A stretch of DNA of 32,052 bases from JBCCQH01 sp039024435 (GTDB lineage Bacteria; Bacteroidota; Bacteroidia; J057; JADKCL01), in the NCBI GenBank assembly GCA_039024435.1, contig JBCCQH010000095.1, forward strand, positions 1 to 32,052, in the 5' to 3' direction. Numbering within the stretch: the first letter of the stretch is position 1; every line of letters starts with the position of its first letter. The translations under genes and the position numbers were made by a program. Under the pieces are notes generated by a model, which made no database searches, was not told the DNA's origin, and saw nothing but the letters and a program-made list of their open reading frames with translations. Shown in pieces: positions 27,120-32,052 of the stretch.

Positions 27120-27182
27120 GGGGTCAATGATATATTGGTCAAAAAACAGTAGTTAAAACGAAGTCTTGGTTGGAAATGACAA

Positions 27183-27204
27183 TCGGGGACCAAAAGGTCC
27201 CCGA
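27183..27204. other. Perfect 9-base-pair hairpin upstream of the T9SS cargo gene
   Basis: TCGGGGACC-AAAA-GGTCCCCGA lies 64 bases before the start of the T9SS cargo gene. There is no T-run on either side, so this could be a leader structure rather than a terminator. Confidence 0.55.
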
Positions 27205-27540
27205 CTGCTGCCTTTGAAAATGAAATGTTGGTGCTGGTAATTTAAAGAACGATGCTTGCCTAATGAATTGGAATACTATAATTTTTTATTTGCTGTCTAA
27301 GAACTTGGTTTTTAACGTTTGCTTCAGGTGAGCGTCTGCTGTTTTGTCTGCGGTTATCGTTTCGTTTACAATACCAAATACGCGCTTTTTTCGCCCCGGG
27401 ATTATCAATCCTGCACCAATAACTGATAAGATTGTCCCGGTTTTGCGGCATGGAACATTGACCTGTCATTCCACAATCCGCAACTATCAATGGCGTTGCG
27501 CAGACTGTGACAATTGTTCCAAAATGGGGGATGGGAGAAT

Positions 27541-27588
27541 TTCCAATTGTCCGATTTCCAATTGGCGCGTTCCGGACGCGCACCCTAC
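27541..27588 (+). repeat. Dispersed palindromic repeat, copy C
   Basis: TTCCAATTGTCC and GATTTCCAATTG are followed by the stem GCGCGT-TCCGG-ACGCGC (27565-27581) and ACCCTAC. Same layout and orientation as copy B. The loop differs by a shift of one base (TCCGG against CCGGA), and the stem is conserved. Confidence 0.6.
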
Positions 27589-27627
27589 GATCATAAAAAA
27601 CAACCCATTTAGTCCCTTCAGCACGTG

Positions 27628-27663
27628 GATCGTAGCGGCCGACCATGATCGGCCGCTACGATC
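27628..27663. repeat. Perfect 15-base inverted repeat
   Basis: GATCGTAGCGGCCGA (27628-27642), a 6-base loop CCATGA, and the exact complement at 27649-27663. On the minus strand it lies about 160 bases past the hybrid kinase stop and has a TTTTTT run only about 30 bases further on. It may be a terminator of the kinase transcript, a protein-binding palindrome, or part of the adjoining repeat element. Confidence 0.6.
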
Positions 27664-27822
27664 TGATGAACCGACGGGTTGAACGCCGTGATCAAACAGC
27701 TCCATGATTGAATCCAAACGGAGATCAGTGCTTGAGATTTTCCAGTGATCCGCACCGCATCACCAACTACGGTGGAGCGGCGATTGAAAATTGCACATGG
27801 AAATTGAATATTCTCCGCCCTC

Positions 27823-29874
27823 CTAGGTGAGCGATTTTCGGACTTCGCGCGGGGTCAGGTTGAAATGCTCGGTAAAACACTTCGTAAAGTAAGACGGCGA
27901 ACTGAAGCCGACGTCGTAGGCGATCTCCGAAATATTGCCCGTATCCCGCCGCAGCATCTCCATCGCCGTTTCCAGGCGATACGTCCGAATCACGTACCCC
28001 GCCGAATTTCCGGTGAGCGCGGTCAACTTGCGGTGAACCTGGGTGCGGCTCATGCCCAACTCGGTGCAGAGCGCCTCCACCCCGAATTGCTCATCGCTGA
28101 GGTGTGCGTGGATGACTGACTTGACTTTGAGGAGAAATACTTCCTCCCGCGACTTGGCCTTGATTGGCTGGGGAGCGGTGAGAAATTGATTGCGGAAATA
28201 ATCCCGCAGACGTACGCGGCCCTGAATGAGGTTGCGCACCCGGACCCGAAGCTCCCGCCCTTCGAAGGGCTTGGTCAGGTAATCATCCGCTCCGAGTTCC
28301 AGGCCTTCCAATTTGTCTTCGATGGCAGCGCGCGCGGTGAGCATGATCACGGGGACGTGACTGGTGGCATCGTCTTGCTTGAGGATAGAACAAAACTCAA
28401 ATCCGTCCATTTCCGGCATCATCACGTCACAGACCACCAGGTCCGGAACCACTTCATTTGCGATGGTCAGCCCTTCCCGGCCATTTCCCGCGGTACGGAG
28501 GTTGTATTCCCCCGCCAATTCCGCTGCGACCAATTGCCGCATGTCCGGGTTGTCTTCCACGATCAAGACCGTAGGACGTGAGTCATCGATTGCGCGTTCG
28601 GCCTCTTGGGGAATCTCATCTTCGTCCGGAGCAATGTTCACTTCGCGGTCTTCGGGCAACTGAGGCTCCCACTCCCGCAATTCAAATACCTCAGTGGCAC
28701 CTTCTACGTGAGGCAAAGTGAAGAAAAACTCGGATCCCAGCCCTTCGATGCTGCGGACCGACATCTCGCCCGCGTGCAGTTCCACCAGCTCTTTGCTGAG
28801 CGACAGACCTATGCCCGTGCCCTTGCCCTGCCGGCCTTCTACGCGGAAAAACCGGTCAAATACGTGCGGCAGATCCGCCTGGGGAATGCCGACACCGGTA
28901 TCCTTGATCGAAACCGTAAATCGGTCCATCGCCTCGTCGACGGCCATGTCCACCAACACCCGTCCGCCTTCTGGGGTAAACTTGAGCGCATTTGAGAGGA
29001 GATTGTACAATATCTGCACGATGCGCTCGGGGTCCAGATCGGTAAAAAATTGCTCGGGCTGGCGTTGAATCCGCAACTCGATCTGCTTCCGGGCGGCGAG
29101 GTCGCGGAAGGAAGTGACCACTTCCCGCAGGAGGGCCGGCAAGTCCACCCGCTTTCGGTGCAACTTCATGCTGCCCGCTTCCACCCGTGATAGGTCCAGC
29201 AAGCGATTGATCAACTGCAACAACCGGCGGCTGTTGCTGTGGACGATTTTCAGGTTTTGTACGGTGTGGGCTTCCCGGGTCAATTCCAGAGTCCGCTCTA
29301 CCGGTCCCATAATCAGCGTCAGCGGGGTGCGCAATTCGTGGGTGATATTGGCGAAGAAATCCTCTTTGAGCTTTTCCGAAGCGCGTGCGAGTTCTTTTTC
29401 CCGAATCGCCGATTCCAAAGCCTGGGCCGCGGCCCGGCCTTCGTGCATTTTGTCCAGCTCATTGGCGGCTTTTTCCAGGGTCATCTTCAAGTCGTCGAAC
29501 TCGACGGGCTTGGTGATGAAGTCAAACGCCCCGCTGTTCATGGCGTGGCGGATGTTTTTCATATTGCCGAAAGCAGTCACCACGACCACCCGCAACAAAC
29601 GGTCCTGGAACTCCTCGGTTTCGAGTGTCCGCAAGAAAGTGATGCCATCCATCTCCGGCATATTTATATCGGTGAAGACAATCCCGATATCTGTGTGTTT
29701 GCGCAATAAGTCCAGCCCGTCCGCGCCGTTGTAGGCAAAGTACAGATCAATGTCCCCACTCCGAACCGCTTTCCGGAACCGCTGCCGAATGAGGGTCTCA
29801 AAATCTTGCTCATCGTCGATGAACAATACCTTGCGGGGGGGCATTTCTTCCACTGGTGCCTGAGCCTTATCCAT
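27823..29874 (-). CDS. Hybrid two-component regulator: REC-HisKA-HATPase-REC-AraC
   Basis: This is a 683-residue protein. The N-terminal receiver has phospho-acceptor Asp69 (TDINMPEMDG). A coiled linker covers about 135-170. HisKA has His179 (FFANITHELRTPLT). The ATPase domain has the N-box Asn295 (NLLSNALKFT), G1 DTGVG (325-329) and G2 GKGTGIGL (350-357). A second receiver has Asp483 (CDVMMPEMDG). A C-terminal AraC/XylS DNA-binding domain covers about 585-683 (LCTELGMSRTQVHRKL, ISEIAYDVGFSSPSYFTKCF). There is no signal peptide, membrane helix or periplasmic sensor, so unlike classical Bacteroidota HTCS proteins the input probably arrives as phosphate on the first receiver. All key residues are intact. 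The target genes are unknown; the T9SS cargo gene lies downstream on the same strand but 703 bases away. A good promoter lies upstream. Confidence 0.95.
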   Translation of the reverse strand: MDKAQAPVEEMPPRKVLFIDDEQDFETLIRQRFRKAVRSGDIDLYFAYNGADGLDLLRKHTDIGIVFTDINMPEMDGITFLRTLETEEFQDRLLRVVVVTAFGNMKNIRHAMNSGAFDFITKPVEFDDLKMTLEKAANELDKMHEGRAAAQALESAIREKELARASEKLKEDFFANITHELRTPLTLIMGPVERTLELTREAHTVQNLKIVHSNSRRLLQLINRLLDLSRVEAGSMKLHRKRVDLPALLREVVTSFRDLAARKQIELRIQRQPEQFFTDLDPERIVQILYNLLSNALKFTPEGGRVLVDMAVDEAMDRFTVSIKDTGVGIPQADLPHVFDRFFRVEGRQGKGTGIGLSLSKELVELHAGEMSVRSIEGLGSEFFFTLPHVEGATEVFELREWEPQLPEDREVNIAPDEDEIPQEAERAIDDSRPTVLIVEDNPDMRQLVAAELAGEYNLRTAGNGREGLTIANEVVPDLVVCDVMMPEMDGFEFCSILKQDDATSHVPVIMLTARAAIEDKLEGLELGADDYLTKPFEGRELRVRVRNLIQGRVRLRDYFRNQFLTAPQPIKAKSREEVFLLKVKSVIHAHLSDEQFGVEALCTELGMSRTQVHRKLTALTGNSAGYVIRTYRLETAMEMLRRDTGNISEIAYDVGFSSPSYFTKCFTEHFNLTPREVRKSLT

Positions 29875-29948
29875 GGTCGCTATCCAATCTGGGCCGGAGG
29901 GTGTTACCCGGAGGGGTTGGACCTTCCGTTTGCATTTCTTTTGTTCCG

Positions 29949-29979
29949 CAAAATTACACTATTTAAAGTAGAGAGGAAA
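29949..29979 (-). promoter_or_regulatory. Bacteroidota-type promoter of the hybrid regulator gene
   Basis: On the minus strand TAATTTTG (29949-29956) matches the -7 consensus TAnnTTTG exactly. TTTC (29976-29979), one base off the -33 TTTG, lies 19 bases upstream, which is the expected spacing. Transcription would start near 29942, leaving a leader of about 68 bases. Confidence 0.5.
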
Positions 29980-30010
29980 GCCCGGAAGAACTCAGCCCTA
30001 ATTATCCGTC

Positions 30011-30550
30011 ATGTCTACTCCGCCCCCTTCAGAAAGGTCCTCGGGACCGCGCATCCTGATCATCGGCAGCCCGGGATCGGGCAAATCCACCCTCGCGACG
30101 CAACTGCATGCGGCGACCCAGCTCCCATTGATCCGGCTGGATCAGGAGTACTGGCAGCCCGGCTGGGTAGAACCGGACCGGGCGACCTGGCGCGCCCGGG
30201 TGGCCGAATTGGCGCAGCGGGAGCGCTGGATCATGGAGGGGAACTACGGCGGCACCTTTGATCTGCGGATACCGCGGGCCGATCTCGTGGTCTACCTCGA
30301 CTTGCCGACGAGGGTGACCCTCTTGCGGGTCATCCGGCGCGTATGGAAACACCGGGGCCATTCGCGACCGGACATGCCGGAGGGCTGCCCGGAACATTTC
30401 AGCCTAAAATTTTTGTTCTACGTGTTGCACTTTCGCGCTTCCCGGCGCGCGGGCATCTTGGCGCGGCTGGACAAACTGCGCCCGGACCAGGAAAGGGCCC
30501 ACCTCACCGGCAAAACGGCGGTGAAACAGTTCCTCCGCCAGTGGCAATGA
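30011..30550 (+). CDS. Small P-loop nucleotide kinase (FlaR/topology-modulation type)
   Basis: This is a 179-residue protein. Walker A is GSPGSGKST (19-27). It is followed by LPLIRLDQEYWQPGWVEPD and WIMEGNYGGTFDLRIPRADLVVYLDLPT (split by the P-loop-kinase strand order), then a basic helical LID-like part with RVTLLRVIRRVWKHRGHSRPDMPEGC. These features match the adenylate-kinase-like proteins annotated as 'topology modulation protein' or FlaR-like. A kinase acting on a nucleotide or other small substrate is likely, but the substrate is not known. It is divergent from the hybrid regulator and 90 bases upstream of the GHKL gene on the same strand. Cytoplasmic, of normal length for the family. 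Confidence 0.85.
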   Translation: MSTPPPSERSSGPRILIIGSPGSGKSTLATQLHAATQLPLIRLDQEYWQPGWVEPDRATWRARVAELAQRERWIMEGNYGGTFDLRIPRADLVVYLDLPTRVTLLRVIRRVWKHRGHSRPDMPEGCPEHFSLKFLFYVLHFRASRRAGILARLDKLRPDQERAHLTGKTAVKQFLRQWQ

Positions 30551-30640
30551 ACAAGTTTTCCCCCCCAGGCATTGCACGTCTCCCCTTATCTTGCGACATT
30601 GTGAGTCGATTATTGCAATACGGAATTATTTCTTAGTTCA

Positions 30641-31798
30641 ATGCCGAACAAAGCTTACTTCAAAGTAGACACGAAGTTAGCGGCTTTGCTGGGGGAGAGT
30701 TATCGCTCCACAGAGTACGCGCTCAAAGAACTCGTCGACAACGCCTGGGACGCCGATGCGGAAAATGTCTGGATTTATCTGCCCGATCCGCTGACCAATG
30801 ATCCCATCCTCGTGATCGACGACGGCCTGGGCATGACCGAAAAGGAAGTCAAGGAAGGCTACCTGAAAATCGCCAGCGACCGCCGCACCCGCAAAGGGGA
30901 ACGCACCGCGCGCTTCAACCGCCGGGTCAAAGGCCGCAAGGGAATCGGAAAGTTTGCCGGCCTGGTCTCCGCCAATCAAATGGAAATCGCCACCAAAGCC
31001 CGCGGCAAGAAAACCACGCTGCTCATCGCCAAGCATGCCCTCCTTTCCTCAAAAAAGGACTTGGAAAAAATCGACTTGCCGATTGCCATCGAGGCGTGCC
31101 CGGAGGATCAAAAGGGAACTGCCATAAAGTTGTCCGATCTCAACCAAAACCTCAGCTTCCCCGATCCCAATGTCCTGAAACAGTTGCTCTTCCTCGAGTA
31201 CGGCCGGCAAAGCAACTTCCGCATTTTTGTAAATGAAGAAGCCCTCGACGTAGAAGACCTCCCCGGTGAAACCTTCCAGGAAGAGGCCGAAGTGAGCCAC
31301 GTGGGCACCGTCCGCTTGAAATTTACCATTACCGAGCGCAAAGCGCCCAAGCAGAGCGGGGTGGCCGTCCGGGTAAACGGTAAAATTGTGGGCAAACCGC
31401 AGTTTTTCGGCCTGGACGAAAGCGAAGAAATCCCGTCGCGCATGCTGAACCGCGTCTACGGCGAAGTCGAAGCCGATGGATTGGAAGATGTCGTCACCGC
31501 CGATTGGGGAAACATCATCGAGAACAGCAAAGGCTGGCAAAAGCTGGAAGCATTTGTCCGCTTCAAACTCCTCAAGGCGCTCAAGGCCCGGCAAAAGCAA
31601 GAAATCAGCCTCACCCAGACCCGTTGGAAGCACGAAATCGCCCGCGAACTCGAAAAGCTTCCCCCGCACAAGCGTCCCTTTGCCGCGACCGCATTGGACA
31701 AAGTCCTCAAGAAATTTTACAACCAAAAGGACGAGAACATCCGCGCCGTCATCTCCGTCGTCTTCGATCTCCTCAAAGAGGTCAATGTACGGGTTTAG
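30641..31798 (+). CDS. MORC-like GHKL ATPase, possibly truncated at the C-terminus
   Basis: This is a 385-residue protein. The GHKL ATP-binding fold opens near the N-terminus. The Bergerat motifs are ELVDNAWDADA (Glu30, Asn34, Asp37), DDGLGM (60-65) and GRKGIGKFAGL (98-108). A transducer-like beta region follows (about 150-290). The C-terminal part is helical and basic (LKALKARQKQEISLTQTRWK, then KFYNQKDENIRAVISVVFDL). Homologues I recall continue well past this point, so the stop soon after DLLKEVN, followed at once by repeat-like and IS-like DNA, suggests loss of a C-terminal region (inference). All ATP-binding residues are present. Such proteins are often found in DNA-handling or defence contexts. 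No partner gene is visible; the upstream kinase may be unrelated. Confidence 0.85.
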   Translation: MPNKAYFKVDTKLAALLGESYRSTEYALKELVDNAWDADAENVWIYLPDPLTNDPILVIDDGLGMTEKEVKEGYLKIASDRRTRKGERTARFNRRVKGRKGIGKFAGLVSANQMEIATKARGKKTTLLIAKHALLSSKKDLEKIDLPIAIEACPEDQKGTAIKLSDLNQNLSFPDPNVLKQLLFLEYGRQSNFRIFVNEEALDVEDLPGETFQEEAEVSHVGTVRLKFTITERKAPKQSGVAVRVNGKIVGKPQFFGLDESEEIPSRMLNRVYGEVEADGLEDVVTADWGNIIENSKGWQKLEAFVRFKLLKALKARQKQEISLTQTRWKHEIARELEKLPPHKRPFAATALDKVLKKFYNQKDENIRAVISVVFDLLKEVNVRV

Positions 31799-31914
31799 AA
31801 TATTTTTAACGGACGCTTCGCTCAAATCCCAATGGGGCGCTTCGCTTGATTTTCAATTGTGCCGCCTTCCCGCAAGTGGAAGTTCATTGGAAATTGAGAA
31901 TTAAAATTTCTTTA
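31799..31914. repeat. Repeat-like stretch after the GHKL gene
   Basis: CGCTTCGCTCAAATCCCAAT is followed 24 bases later by the related CGCTTCGCTTGATTTTCAAT. Then comes CATTGGAAATTGAGAATTAAAATTT, split here as CATTGGAAATTG plus AGAATTAAAA, resembling the ATTGGAAA units at 16345-16376. There is no gene. Confidence 0.4.
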
Positions 31915-32052
31915 GAGGCTGTTTAAAATTGATTTGTGAAATTTGTTATCGCAGATTTTTTTGTCAATCGAAGCTCATTTTGGAGTGCGCAGCCCAAGCT
32001 GCGGACGAGAAAATAGCTGAAGAGTGGCAGAAAAAGGTGCCATAACAAAATC
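31915..32052. mobile_element. Possible insertion-sequence end running off the right edge
   Basis: From GAGGCTGTTTAAAA (31915) the base composition and style change. GAGGCTGTTT is typical of the ends of several DDE insertion-sequence families (IS5- and IS1182-like). An 8-base inverted pair, TTTGTTAT (31942-31949) and ATAACAAA (32042-32049), lies inside. No transposase coding is visible in the 138 bases available, and no target duplication can be checked. Confidence 0.4.

Larger units (their letters stand above)
27120..27822. other. Repeat- and hairpin-rich intergenic region
   Basis: This 703-base gap separates two minus-strand genes. It contains the hairpin at 27183-27204, an AT-rich stretch at 27240-27450, repeat copy C (27541-27588), the large perfect inverted repeat at 27628-27663, and ATTGAAAATTG...GGAAATTGAA sequence near 27783-27810 that resembles the units at 16287-16376. 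ORFs of 112-128 codons cross this region in both directions but run through repeat DNA and have no recognisable protein character. Confidence 0.5.

Noticed and set aside
27260..27682. Overlapping frames of 112-128 codons on both strands
   Set aside because: They run through dispersed repeat and palindrome DNA and show no protein-like composition or start signal.

Overview
The window reads as chromosomal DNA of a GC-rich Bacteroidota, plausibly a Saprospiria/Lewinella-type marine bacterium. The evidence is a type IX secretion (T9SS) sorting domain, very large Bacteroidota-style RHS proteins, a DUF6787-like small membrane protein, a one-piece REC-kinase-REC-AraC regulator, and one promoter that fits the Bacteroidota TTTG / TAnnTTTG pattern. 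Taxonomy is inferred from gene content only.

Bases 1-14130 hold a tightly packed minus-strand operon of three secreted proteins. A 526-residue beta-repeat protein is followed after 6 bases by a 2204-residue SpvB/RHS-type shell protein, and after 10 more bases by a second giant RHS protein (at least 1972 residues) that runs off the left edge. The arrangement recalls the B and C halves of Tc/RHS cocoons. The toxin or tip domain, if there is one, lies outside the window.

Bases 14131-16399 hold an AT-rich gap, a secreted NTF2/DUF4440-like protein on the plus strand, and two small overlapping minus-strand membrane genes (DUF6787-like and a zinc-ribbon protein). Two dispersed palindromic repeats lie here.

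Bases 16400-24560 hold the most system-like locus: an NfeD/YqiJ-like membrane OB-fold protein with an Asp-Val dipeptide tract, a flotillin/YqiK-like SPFH protein, and a 1636-residue coiled-coil AAA+ ATPase of the 'DNA repair ATPase' (DUF3686) type. All three are on the minus strand in that transcription order. I infer a membrane-scaffold-coupled ATPase machine.

Bases 24561-32052 hold a lipoprotein with a strong terminator, a T9SS cargo protein, a hybrid two-component regulator with a good promoter, a small P-loop kinase, and a MORC-like GHKL ATPase. The GHKL gene may be shortened; it is followed by repeat-like sequence and what looks like the end of an insertion sequence at the right edge.

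No rRNA, tRNA or CRISPR array was seen. Many long ORFs antisense to the big genes are codon-bias shadows and were left out.
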